Source: Chitinophaga pinensis (GTDB taxonomy: Bacteria > Bacteroidota > Bacteroidia > Flavobacteriales_D > Crocinitomicaceae). Taken from it: a DNA stretch of 33,128 bases. The stretch covers positions 1 through 33,128 of the forward strand of contig CALPMC020000024.1 of the NCBI GenBank assembly GCA_943324565.2, read 5' to 3'. Below the pieces are notes generated by a model. It was not told the origin of the DNA. It was given only the letters and a program-made list of their open reading frames with translations, and ran no database searches. The position numbers and the translations under genes are program-made. This document shows positions 7,244 through 16,100 of the stretch, in pieces (the stretch's first letter is position 1; each line of letters opens with the position of its first letter).

Positions 7244-8322
7244 GCGTTTCATTTCGAAAATTTGAATTAATATTCAAAAACCCAAGTGGAACAAGCCGTG
7301 GTATACTAACAAAAAAGCCTTCTTGGTTTTTAGAAATTCAAAAGGGTTCTAAAAATGGAGTAGGGGAGTGTAGCATTATTGAAGGTTTATCGCCTGACTA
7401 TGAAAATGATTCTCAATATGAATCTAAGCTAGAAATTGTAAGTAGTAAATTAGAGATAATTTTAAGAAAGAATGCCGTTTTTTTGGATTTTGATTATTCC
7501 ACATATCGATTTTTAAATTTTGATTTACTTCAATTATTTGAGGAAATTATTGATTTTCCATCTATTGTTTTTGGAGTTGAGGTTGCACTTTTGGATTTTT
7601 TCTCAAAGGAAAAAGGAATTTTATTCAATAATTCATTTTCTAGAGGACAAAGTTCAATTCCTATTAATGGTTTAGTCTGGATGGGTTCAGAGGAATTTAT
7701 GAAAGAACAAATTGAACAGAAACTAGCAGCTGGTTTTTCGACGATTAAAATGAAAGTTGGAGCGATTGATTTTCAAAAGGAGTTGAACCTATTAAAAGGT
7801 ATTCGAAAACGCTATTCCAAAGAGGAAATTACCTTACGAGTAGACGCCAATGGTGCCTTTTCTTTTGAAGAAGTTAAAAATGTTTTACATGAATTAAAAG
7901 CGCTTGAAATTCATTCTATTGAACAACCACTTGCTGTAGGACAAATCGAAAACATGCGTTTACTTTGCTCTGAAAATATTCTTCCTGTTGCCTTGGATGA
8001 AGAAATGATTGGGATTAATTCACTTGAAGAGAAGGAACGTTTAATAGATAGTATTTCTCCCCAATTCATAATTCTGAAACCAAGCCTTCATGGCGGAATT
8101 TTTGGTTCTTTTGAATGGATTAAATTAGCAGAAGCTCGAAATATTGATTGGTGGATTACCTCCGCTTTAGAATCTTCAATTGGATTAAATGCTATTGCTC
8201 AATTCACAGGAGAATTTAATGTTTCGATTCCACAAGGATTGGGAACAGGTGGACTTTACACCAACAATCTTCTAACGGATTTAGTAATTGAAAATGGTTA
8301 CTTGATCCGAAAAATCAATTAA
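7228..8322 (+). CDS. menC: o-Succinylbenzoate synthase, enolase superfamily
   Basis: MenC dehydrates SHCHC to o-succinylbenzoate in menaquinone synthesis. The protein (364 residues from the GTG at 7228) has an N-terminal capping domain with PSGTSRG and a barrel domain with all superfamily residues: the KMK pair K174/K176, metal ligands D206 (VDANG), E232 (IEQPL) and D257 (LDEE), and K284 (ILKPS). The Bacteroidota MenC start aligns near ISVSFRKFEL, so GTG at 7228 is preferred; an ATG at 7192 would overlap asnB by 52 bp. No other men gene is nearby, and dipeptide epimerase is the main alternative within the superfamily. It ends inside a TTAA that also holds the stop codon of the opposing transglycosylase gene. 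Confidence 0.85.
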   Translation: MDGKISVSFRKFELIFKNPSGTSRGILTKKPSWFLEIQKGSKNGVGECSIIEGLSPDYENDSQYESKLEIVSSKLEIILRKNAVFLDFDYSTYRFLNFDLLQLFEEIIDFPSIVFGVEVALLDFFSKEKGILFNNSFSRGQSSIPINGLVWMGSEEFMKEQIEQKLAAGFSTIKMKVGAIDFQKELNLLKGIRKRYSKEEITLRVDANGAFSFEEVKNVLHELKALEIHSIEQPLAVGQIENMRLLCSENILPVALDEEMIGINSLEEKERLIDSISPQFIILKPSLHGGIFGSFEWIKLAEARNIDWWITSALESSIGLNAIAQFTGEFNVSIPQGLGTGGLYTNNLLTDLVIENGYLIRKIN

Positions 8323-9269
8323 CGAGAAGCGAAATTACAAATCTCATCACATTGCTCGTAAATCATTTCATTCAAAATCAATTGAGCAGCTAATGCTAAT
8401 TGCGTATAGTTTTGAGAGCCATTTCCAAATTTAGCTGCTTTGTTTTGCCACATATCTAGAATCAATTGTTGTGAACCTTCTTTCGGTTGAATTTTTGCCA
8501 CAACTGCAGCTACATTTCCTGCACCAGCATGATAAACGTGTAATACGAAAAGACGAAACCATAAATCATTAACATTATAGACTACTTGGTGTCGATCAAG
8601 AATTTTCTTCGCTTCAGGAATACAGATTTTTTGAATCAAGCGAGCAGCGCCATAAGCACATCGATCAAAATCTTTACGTTCGTCAATATTGTCAGAAACA
8701 GTAAGTCCCATAGAACGTGCTACATCAGGCATAAGTTGGAAAGCACCATATGCCCCAGCTGACGATTTTTTTAATTGACCTGGACTTTCAATTAGTAAAA
8801 TTGCTTGTGCATACCAAGGATCAACTCCCTGTTTTTCAAACGCTGCGACACCTTTTGAAATGGAAGGGTAAACGTCTTTAAATCGGTAAAAATCACTTTT
8901 ACCAACAGTAACATTTACAAGTGATTCTTCTGGTAAATTGTGTTGTATTTTTAATGCAGCTTTGAATTCACTTTTTTCAATTTCAGTTTTTGCATTCCAT
9001 ACTTTATTTGATAATTTTAAAAGCACTTGACGTGTATTTCCAACATTTACAATACATGAATCGGGTGATAAAACCATGATTTGTTTCCAAAACTGTGTTT
9101 GGGCTAAAATATCCCAGCGATCTTTAAAAATATCTTCAGCATGCAATATTGTACTAACATTTTTTTCTTTTGTCACAACAATTTTTTGATCATTCCAATT
9201 GTTAAAAGGTTGAGAATTAACTGAATAGAATGTGAAGATTGAAATAAAGGTAATCAGAAGAGTTCGCAT
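8319..9269 (-). CDS. Secreted lytic transglycosylase (SLT/lysozyme-like fold)
   Basis: This is a periplasmic enzyme that cleaves peptidoglycan glycan strands without hydrolysis. It has 316 residues. A signal peptide covers about residues 1-19 (MRTLLITFISIFTFYSVNS, then Q). The catalytic domain occupies roughly 145-300: LLIESPG contains the catalytic glutamate E161 and the ES pair, followed by AGAYGAFQLMP (171-181), the signature of family 1 transglycosylases, and HAGAGNVAAVV near residue 250. The N-terminal third (20-140) has no recognised domain. It is convergent with menC and shares the bases of its stop codon with it. An upstream TACATTTA (9293-9286) is only an approximate -7 element. Confidence 0.88.
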   Translation of the reverse strand: MRTLLITFISIFTFYSVNSQPFNNWNDQKIVVTKEKNVSTILHAEDIFKDRWDILAQTQFWKQIMVLSPDSCIVNVGNTRQVLLKLSNKVWNAKTEIEKSEFKAALKIQHNLPEESLVNVTVGKSDFYRFKDVYPSISKGVAAFEKQGVDPWYAQAILLIESPGQLKKSSAGAYGAFQLMPDVARSMGLTVSDNIDERKDFDRCAYGAARLIQKICIPEAKKILDRHQVVYNVNDLWFRLFVLHVYHAGAGNVAAVVAKIQPKEGSQQLILDMWQNKAAKFGNGSQNYTQLALAAQLILNEMIYEQCDEICNFASR

Positions 9270-9360
9270 GTCATTTTGGTTTGGTTAAATGTAAGTATTT
9301 AGCGGAAAAATGAAAACTTGTTACAAGAATAATTTGCAACACACATTTGTGGATTAATTG

Positions 9361-9368
9361 TAATTTTG
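9361..9368 (+). promoter_or_regulatory. yidD promoter -7 element TAATTTTG, abutting the ATG
   Basis: TAATTTTG matches TAnnTTTG exactly and is followed by only four bases before the yidD ATG at 9373. TTTG copies lie upstream at 9333-9336 (24-base spacer, slightly long) and 9346-9349 (11 bases, too short). Use of this element would yield an essentially leaderless yidD mRNA. Confidence 0.5.
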
Positions 9369-9372
9369 AAAT

Positions 9373-9621
9373 ATGAAATGGTTTGGTAAATTACTAGTTT
9401 TTCCTCTAATAGTCTTGGTTCGAATATACCAATACATAATTTCACCAATATTTCCAGCTACGTGTCGCTACACACCTACATGTTCTCATTACTCCGTTGA
9501 AGCACTAAAAGAATGGGGACCATTTAAAGGAACTTACATGTCTGTAAAGCGAATTGCTTCTTGTCATCCTCGTGGCGGATTTGGTTACGACCCTGTTCCC
9601 AAAAAAGAAGTTAAAAAATAA
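9373..9621 (+). CDS. yidD: Membrane protein insertion efficiency factor YidD
   Basis: YidD is a small inner-membrane-associated protein that helps YidC and Sec insert and fold membrane proteins. The 82-residue length is typical. An amphipathic and hydrophobic N-terminus (1-28) is followed by the family core [17 protein letters not shown] (29-45) and [17 protein letters not shown] (60-76); the three conserved cysteines are C31, C37 and C64. In many bacteria it lies next to rnpA and rpmH, but here it stands alone between a transglycosylase gene and a convergent helicase gene, with which it overlaps by 11 bp at the 3' end. Confidence 0.96.
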   Translation: MKWFGKLLVFPLIVLVRIYQYIISPIFPATCRYTPTCSHYSVEALKEWGPFKGTYMSVKRIASCHPRGGFGYDPVPKKEVKK

Positions 9622-12600
9622 ATTTCCAGCCTCTTTCTTCCCAAACAGAAATTTTATTGAGTAATTCAATTCTGTTTGTTGATGAATTAACTAATTCTTC
9701 AAATTGAATTTCATTTGAAATGGGCAGATTGTTCTTCAAGGATTTATCTTTAATTTTTTCAATAAAACAAAACCAAAGCCAAAGTAAACGAATGGATTCA
9801 TTTTCAGAAATTGGAAAATCATCGGATTTCACACTTGCGTAAAAAATAATTTTGTTTCGAGCCCTTGTGAATAAGACATTTAAGCGCTTTTTACCATTTT
9901 GCTGATTTAGCGGACCAAAACGCATTTCAAATTTCCCATCTTCGTTTTTTCCATAACCTAAACTAATTAAAAGCAGATCACACTCGTCACCTTGCACTTG
10001 CTCTAATGTTTTAAAAAATGCTGTATCATTTTTAATTCGTTCTAACAGTAGTTCTTGATTTTTTGAATTTAACTTACTGAAAATTAAATTTAATTGAGAC
10101 TCAGAAAAGGCGACAATACCGATTGTATCTGTCGAAAGCATGCGTTTTTCAATTTCAATTGCAACCTGAAGTGCTTCAATTTCATTTTGCCCTTCTTTAT
10201 AAATCGCATTTTTTACATAGTTTAATTGAATCGGTTGCTCATTTAACAAATTGAATTTTGGATAAACGTTAAGTTTATTGTCGTAGAAGTAAGCATTTGA
10301 AAACTCAATTAAGTTTTTATTTTTACTGCGATAATGATTACTTAAGAAAACATTTTTAAAATAATAAGTCGCTTGATGAAGTAAATCAGTTTCATCAATT
10401 GAATTTTCTCCAAAATAACTTGATGGTCCCATTTGTTGTGGGTCGCCTGCAACAATGGCTTTCTTAGCGCGTTGCATTGCTCCTATGGCATGCGTTATTG
10501 GAATTCTACCAGCTTCATCAAAAATCACCAAGTCAAAAAGTTCCGTTTTCATTGGAAAACTCAAAGCCAATTTTGCTGGATTTGTTAACCAAATTGGTTT
10601 AAGAACAGAAATCCATAAATTAGCTTCTGATTCAATTAATTGTCTTAAAGTTAGATGATTTCGTTGTTTTGAAAACTCTTTTACCAAGATTGATTTTCCT
10701 ATTTTTAGTTTCGATTTTAACTCTTTTTGTTCCTCTTTTAATTTAGAATTAGGAGTATTTATCAATTCGTGAAAAGTCCTAAATTTTTGAATCTGTTTTT
10801 TAATAATTAAATGACTGTGAATAGTAGCGTTTTCCTTTTCATTTGAAATTATGGCTTTACATTGATTATAAAATTCTGAAAATTCAAAGTTTCTAAAAAC
10901 AGGATTTTCTAGAACAAAATTTCGCCACGTATTTGAGTAAACAATTTGTTTGTATTCTTCAAAATTATTAGCAAATTTTAAACTCTCTATTACATCTTTA
11001 GGAATTCCTTCTAAGTGTGTTTTTAAAGTAATTATTTCATCCAAATTTGAATTTAGTTTTTCAATCACCTCTTCTATTGAAATTGAAGAATTTGAATTTA
11101 AAAATGTCAAGAATTGTTGTTGTAAATTTTTTAAAGTTGAATGACTATTAAGTATTTCTTGAAGTTGAGTTTTATCAATTTCGACAAAGTCTTTCCATTC
11201 AACTAAATTTGTTGTTTTTATTAAGGTGTAAATGGTTTCAATCTCATTTGTATTTGCAATTTCGAGTTCTAAAAACTGCTGTTTTAACTTTTCAATTTCA
11301 AGATTTAATTCCAATGATTTTTGATAAAAATTTAATTGATCAATTGCATTCAAGTTAGGACTTCTCGTCCATTTTTTCCATCTGCTTTTCCAAAGGATTT
11401 TATCGAATATTTTTTTTGAATTCGCTTGGTTTCGCAACAAATCTATTTCATCAAATGATGGTGTTATTTTCCAATGATTTTCATGAATTTTTAAGCTTAG
11501 AAGCTTGTTGTTTAATGAGTTCCATTTTTTTCTTAACGAAAGAAATTTCTTTGTGTTTTTGCTTAAAATAGAACTATATTTTTTATAAACTGTAGAGTTT
11601 AGATTTTGAAAAGTAATCGCTCTTTTAATTAATAATTCTAAATCAGAAATTTGTGTTATTAGGAATGTTTTTTTTAGTTTATGAATGGTCTCAAAGCTGG
11701 ATTTTATTCCTTCAATTATTTCATCATTTGTTAAGTTAAAAACCGAGTAACTTAAGTTTTTCAATAAGCTAAAATCACTTTCTGAAAGTTGTTGTAAAGT
11801 GGATTCAAAAGAATTAAATTCATATAAAGTTGGGATATTTTGAATAAAATTCCTTTTTAAATCCATAGTGAATTTAGGAAATGACTTAAAAAAACTCGCT
11901 AATGAAATACCACCAATTGCATCTGTTTTTTGAAATCCAGTAATTATTTCATTGATTTTAAATTTGTGTTTTGGGTCTTCTATTATGTTTTTTTGTTTTT
12001 CAAATGGATAATTTTCAAATTGAATCCAAGTTTCTTTCAGATTAGAATATATTTCCTGATTATTATTACTAGAAGTTGTAAAAATTGAGATTAAGTCTAG
12101 GTTTTTTTCTTTCAATTTTGTTAAAACAACTTCCAAGGCAGCTTTTTTCTCAGATACAACAAGAATCGATTTATCTAATTCTAAAAATTTAAATAATGTA
12201 TTTGAAATAGTTTGGGATTTTCCTGTTCCTGGTGGACCTTGAATGATTAATGACTCACTTTTGATTAATTCTGTTACTTTTTCTTGGTCTTCATCGCTAT
12301 CGAAAAGGGTATTTTGAGATAAATTATCAAATTGATAGTTGGAAGTTAATTCACCAAAAAGATGTTTTAATGGATTAGAAAATCTATCCGAATTGATAAT
12401 GTTGTTTAATTCATAAAGAAATCGATGTCGATAAGGATGAAAGTTGCCGATATGTGTCTCGTTTTCTAAAAAAGAATCTTTAAGGTTATTTTTTAAAAAG
12501 AAAAGACAATCTTCAACAGAACTAAGCTCTTTGCCAAAATACTCTTTAAGATAAAACAGCAAAAATGGATTCATTTCAAATGCTTCATCTTCGGGCTCAA

Positions 12601-12904
12601 ATCGAACTATTTCATTGGTTTTGTCTTCATAAAAATGACAACTTTTTATAAAGACTGGAGTGTTAATAATTTTGTAACGATAGTTTAATTTTACAATTCC
12701 TTGAATCAAGCAAAGTGAATTTAATCCTGATTCTTTTTCGAAAAAAATAGCTTCTTTGAGTATAGATTTTACTTCCTGTTTTTTGAAAATTAAAGTTTGT
12801 TCGGCTTGTATCGCTTTTGTGGCTTTAAAATTCACCAAATAATCATCAATTGAAAATTGATAAAACTTCTTTTTGAACTCCTCTAACTTTTGATTTAAAA
12901 CCAT
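9611..12904 (-). CDS. Large superfamily 1 (UPF1/DNA2-like) helicase, role unknown
   Basis: This 1,097-residue protein has a split SF1 helicase core. A Q-motif-like [10 protein letters not shown] (198-207) precedes Walker A GPPGTGKS (223-230). Walker B is IFDEAGRIP at about 795, GDPQQMGPS follows soon after, and motif VI is NVLFTRAR at about 1011. About 540 residues separate motifs Ia and II, Lys/Glu/Leu/Asn-rich and predicted mostly helical or coiled, a large insertion between core motifs. The N-terminal 200 residues show no known domain, and the protein ends about 80 residues after motif VI with no recognised nuclease domain. Stand-alone helicases of this type occur in repair and in some anti-phage systems, but no partner gene adjoins it, so no function is assigned. 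Confidence 0.82.
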   Translation of the reverse strand: MVLNQKLEEFKKKFYQFSIDDYLVNFKATKAIQAEQTLIFKKQEVKSILKEAIFFEKESGLNSLCLIQGIVKLNYRYKIINTPVFIKSCHFYEDKTNEIVRFEPEDEAFEMNPFLLFYLKEYFGKELSSVEDCLFFLKNNLKDSFLENETHIGNFHPYRHRFLYELNNIINSDRFSNPLKHLFGELTSNYQFDNLSQNTLFDSDEDQEKVTELIKSESLIIQGPPGTGKSQTISNTLFKFLELDKSILVVSEKKAALEVVLTKLKEKNLDLISIFTTSSNNNQEIYSNLKETWIQFENYPFEKQKNIIEDPKHKFKINEIITGFQKTDAIGGISLASFFKSFPKFTMDLKRNFIQNIPTLYEFNSFESTLQQLSESDFSLLKNLSYSVFNLTNDEIIEGIKSSFETIHKLKKTFLITQISDLELLIKRAITFQNLNSTVYKKYSSILSKNTKKFLSLRKKWNSLNNKLLSLKIHENHWKITPSFDEIDLLRNQANSKKIFDKILWKSRWKKWTRSPNLNAIDQLNFYQKSLELNLEIEKLKQQFLELEIANTNEIETIYTLIKTTNLVEWKDFVEIDKTQLQEILNSHSTLKNLQQQFLTFLNSNSSISIEEVIEKLNSNLDEIITLKTHLEGIPKDVIESLKFANNFEEYKQIVYSNTWRNFVLENPVFRNFEFSEFYNQCKAIISNEKENATIHSHLIIKKQIQKFRTFHELINTPNSKLKEEQKELKSKLKIGKSILVKEFSKQRNHLTLRQLIESEANLWISVLKPIWLTNPAKLALSFPMKTELFDLVIFDEAGRIPITHAIGAMQRAKKAIVAGDPQQMGPSSYFGENSIDETDLLHQATYYFKNVFLSNHYRSKNKNLIEFSNAYFYDNKLNVYPKFNLLNEQPIQLNYVKNAIYKEGQNEIEALQVAIEIEKRMLSTDTIGIVAFSESQLNLIFSKLNSKNQELLLERIKNDTAFFKTLEQVQGDECDLLLISLGYGKNEDGKFEMRFGPLNQQNGKKRLNVLFTRARNKIIFYASVKSDDFPISENESIRLLWLWFCFIEKIKDKSLKNNLPISNEIQFEELVNSSTNRIELLNKISVWEERGWKFIF

Positions 12905-12913
12905 TTGAATCGG

Positions 12914-12941
12914 TAAATTTAACTACTATTTTTAAATCAAA
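12914..12941 (-). promoter_or_regulatory. Candidate helicase gene promoter, TTTG-N16-TAAATTTA
   Basis: Minus strand: TTTG (12941-12938), 16 bases, TAAATTTA (12921-12914), one mismatch from TAnnTTTG. It ends about 9 bases before the ATG at 12904, again a very short leader. The AT-rich context lowers confidence. Confidence 0.35.
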
Positions 12942-12980
12942 AAAAATGAGGCAACGCAACCGAACTTTGTGCGTCAATCC

Positions 12981-13010
12981 TTTGAAGATAAGATAAAAAG
13001 TGTATTTTTA
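12981..13010 (+). promoter_or_regulatory. Promoter of the giant T9SS gene, TTTG-N18-TATTTTTA
   Basis: TTTG at 12981-12984, an 18-base spacer and TATTTTTA at 13003-13010, a one-mismatch match to TTTG/TAnnTTTG. Predicted transcription start is near 13016, leaving a leader of about 65-85 nt that contains a hairpin and a short reading frame. Confidence 0.5.
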
Positions 13011-13032
13011 CGCTTGTAACTTGATGATAGTT

Positions 13033-13083
13033 ATGTATCTTAAAAAGATACTGCAGTTAAACAAGATAAATTTAAGGAGATGA
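13033..13083 (+). other. 16-codon leader reading frame with hairpin, upstream of the giant gene
   Basis: An ATG at 13033 opens a frame of 16 codons (MYLKKILQLNKINLRR) ending in a TGA at 13081-13083 that overlaps the first possible ATG of the giant gene (13080) as ATGA. A perfect hairpin, GTATCTT-AAA-AAGATAC (13035-13051), covers its first codons. AAGGAG (13074-13079) lies at its end. Whether it is translated is unknown; a 16-codon frame can occur by chance. Confidence 0.35.
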
Positions 13084-13100
13084 GAGTGGATTTTTCAATA

Positions 13101-16100
13101 ATGAAAATCAGAAGTTTAGGGATAATGCTTTTGATTGTTTTGAGTTCATTTGTGAGTTTTTCGCAATTGGATGCGACGTTTTCTAGTCCTGATGCTACGC
13201 AATGTCCAGAGAACTTATTTACGCTCAATGCAACGAATACTACTTATGGTAATTCGAATTATACTTGGTTAATTACAGGCCCATCCTCTTTTTCCCAAAC
13301 ATATTCTGGAAGTTCTGTTGCAGTATATCTAACCGTTTCAGGTCTGTATACTGTTAAGTTAACTGTAACAGACGGTGTCACTTCAACTACAAATACCCAA
13401 AATAATTTTATTCAAGTTTACACTAAACCAACTATTTCTTATTCTGTTACACCAACAACTGGCTGTGCTCCTTTGGTTGTTTCTTTTAATGGTACTTGTA
13501 CTCCAGGAAGTGGAACTTTAGGTTCTTTTGCAGCCAACGCCGGAGATGGAACAGCCTACGCAACAGAGGATTTTTCGCATACTTTTACGAGTGGAGGATC
13601 ATTCACACCAAGTGTTACAGTTACTAATTCCTTTGGATGTAACATTACAGGTAATTTAACACCAGTAACCGTTACAGCTTCTCCAAGTTTAACAAGTCCG
13701 CTCAATCCAAATTCAATTTGTAGTGGTTCAACGTTTAATTACACACCAACCAGTACTATTGCTGGAACGACTTATTCGTGGGTAAGAACCTTGCCGTCAG
13801 GTGTAACAGCTTCAGGTTCAAGTACAAGTACAGGAACAACAGGTGTGATTAGCCAAACTTTAACTTCTGCAACAACTCAACAAGTAACATATGCTATGAC
13901 TGTAACAGCAAATGGCTGTTCAAGAACCCAAAATGTGGTTGTTACCGTCAGAGCTTTACCTACGGTTTCAATTACACAAGGAGCAACATTAGCTATTTGT
14001 ACAAGTCAGACTGGTACTTTAACAGCTGCTGGTTTGCCATCAGGTGGAACTTATTTGTGGTCAACAGCAGCAACAACCGCTTCTATCAATGTTACAACGG
14101 CGGGTGCGCGATCTGTAACCTATTCAGATGGTACTTGTTCAAGTGCAGCTGCAACTTCAACAGTTTCTATAACTACTCCTCCAACAATTTCTGGTTTTAC
14201 AAGAACTGAAACTTCAGGAACCACTCCCAATGACGGTTCTATTTGTCCTGGGGCATCAGCAACTATTTCAGCGACAGTATCTGCAACTGGAGGAACTTAT
14301 TTGTGGTCAACAGGTGCAACAACTTCTACAATTTCTGTTACTCCGCCAATAACTTCAGCTTATACTTTAACTTATACTTTAGGTTGTGCAACCAATAATT
14401 CTACTCAAATTACTGTTTTAGGTTTACCGACACCAAGTTTTACACCTTTAACATCTAATTTTTGTGCACCACCTATAACAACAACATTTACAAATACTTC
14501 AACAAACGCTGCTGGCGGAGTTGTATGGAGTTTTTCAAGTGGTAATGGTACGCCAAGTTCCTCAACTTCAAGTACTCCAAGTGTTACTTATAATCAATCA
14601 GGAAGTTGGTCTGTTTCATTAACAGCTACAAGTGCAGCTGGTTGTTCCAAAACAACTGTATTTCAAAATGCTATTAATATTGGTTCTGGTGCTCCACCAA
14701 CTTCTCTTTTTACTGCAACAACGCCGTTAACTCAATGTTACTCTTCAATTGCTGCTCCTTCTAATGCTGTTGCCAATAATAGCGTTTGTTTTCAGTACAC
14801 AGGTTCTGGAGCTGATACAATTCAATGGAATTGGGGCGATGGTTCTTTGTCGGACAATAGAGATGAAGTTGGAACTTCTTGTCATACCTATGAAGCTGTC
14901 GGAACCTATTCTGTTGTCGCTACTCCTTACACAACTGTAGGAAGTCAATTAGGTTGTCAAGGAACACCAATAAGTTTCACAGTTGTCATTAATGGTCCTA
15001 AAGCTGATTATTCTGTTAGTACAATAGATTGCGATAATCAAAGAACACGTACATTTACAAGTACTTCTACTGGAACAACTGCAAGCGCAACTTATGTATG
15101 GGATTTTGGAGATACAGGGTCAGGTGTAAATAATACATCGTCTTTACAAACTGTTGCTCATACCTTTACACAAACTCAAACAGCTGGTTATTCAGTAAAA
15201 TTGACAGTAACGGATGCTTCAACTGGTTGCCCCGCCTCAGCAATTACAACTAGTGTTTTTGCTTATCCTAATAACACGGCAGCATTTCAATCCTACAATA
15301 ATACCTCTGCAACTCGAGCAGTCACAACTGAAGTTTGTATAAATGGTTCTTTATCTTTTTATAACGAAACACCATCACCCCAATTAGCAACTCAAGCAGC
15401 CCATACAGTTTGGAATATTAATAACACGAATGCAACATGGTCAACTGTAACCGCAGTGCGTGGAAATCCAAATACTTACAGTTTCTTAGAAACTGGAGCG
15501 ACTTCTAATTTTGACATTAGTTGGGTTCCAGGTACCTATTCTGTTTCTATGAGAAATAGACGAGATAATCCTGTGAATAATCAATGTTTACAGATCTTAA
15601 CTAAAACTAATTACATTAAAGTTCATGGTATAACCGGAACATTCACTGTTGCAGATACCGTTTGTGCAAATGCCAGTATGTCTGTAAATAGTAGTTCAAT
15701 GTCTGCACCAGTTACTTCTATAGCAAGTAGAGTTTGGGATTGGGGTGATGGTACTGCTAATACAACTGGAAATGTTGTCAGCCCCACACATACTTACACA
15801 AATGCTGGTACTTATACAATTAAATTAACCGCAACCGATCAATTTGGTTGTTCGAAAATACTAACAAAACAAGTAATCGTTAGAAAACCTTTAGCTAGTT
15901 TTTCAGTAGATAGAAATTTTATTTGTCCAGGACAGACAGTAACTGTTACCAACAATTCATCAGGTCTAGGCTTGACATCTTATGCATGGGCAGCACCAAC
16001 AGCAACACCAGCAACAGCAACTGGTATAAGTCCTGCTCCATTTACATTCGCTACAGCTGGAAGTAGAACTATTAAATTAACTGTAACTGATAATTTAGGT

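Noticed and set aside
10455..11144. Two short frames (10455-10658 and 10950-11144) opposite the helicase gene
   Set aside because: They lie antisense to the helicase core and insert, with no promoter and no recognisable product.
9611..12904. Anti-phage defence island around the helicase
   Set aside because: No nuclease, methylase, toxin-antitoxin, integrase or other defence gene adjoins it; only a single-gene hypothesis remains.
13040..13228. 62-codon minus-strand frame over the start of the giant gene
   Set aside because: It runs through the signal-peptide region of the giant gene in antisense and has no domain or promoter support.
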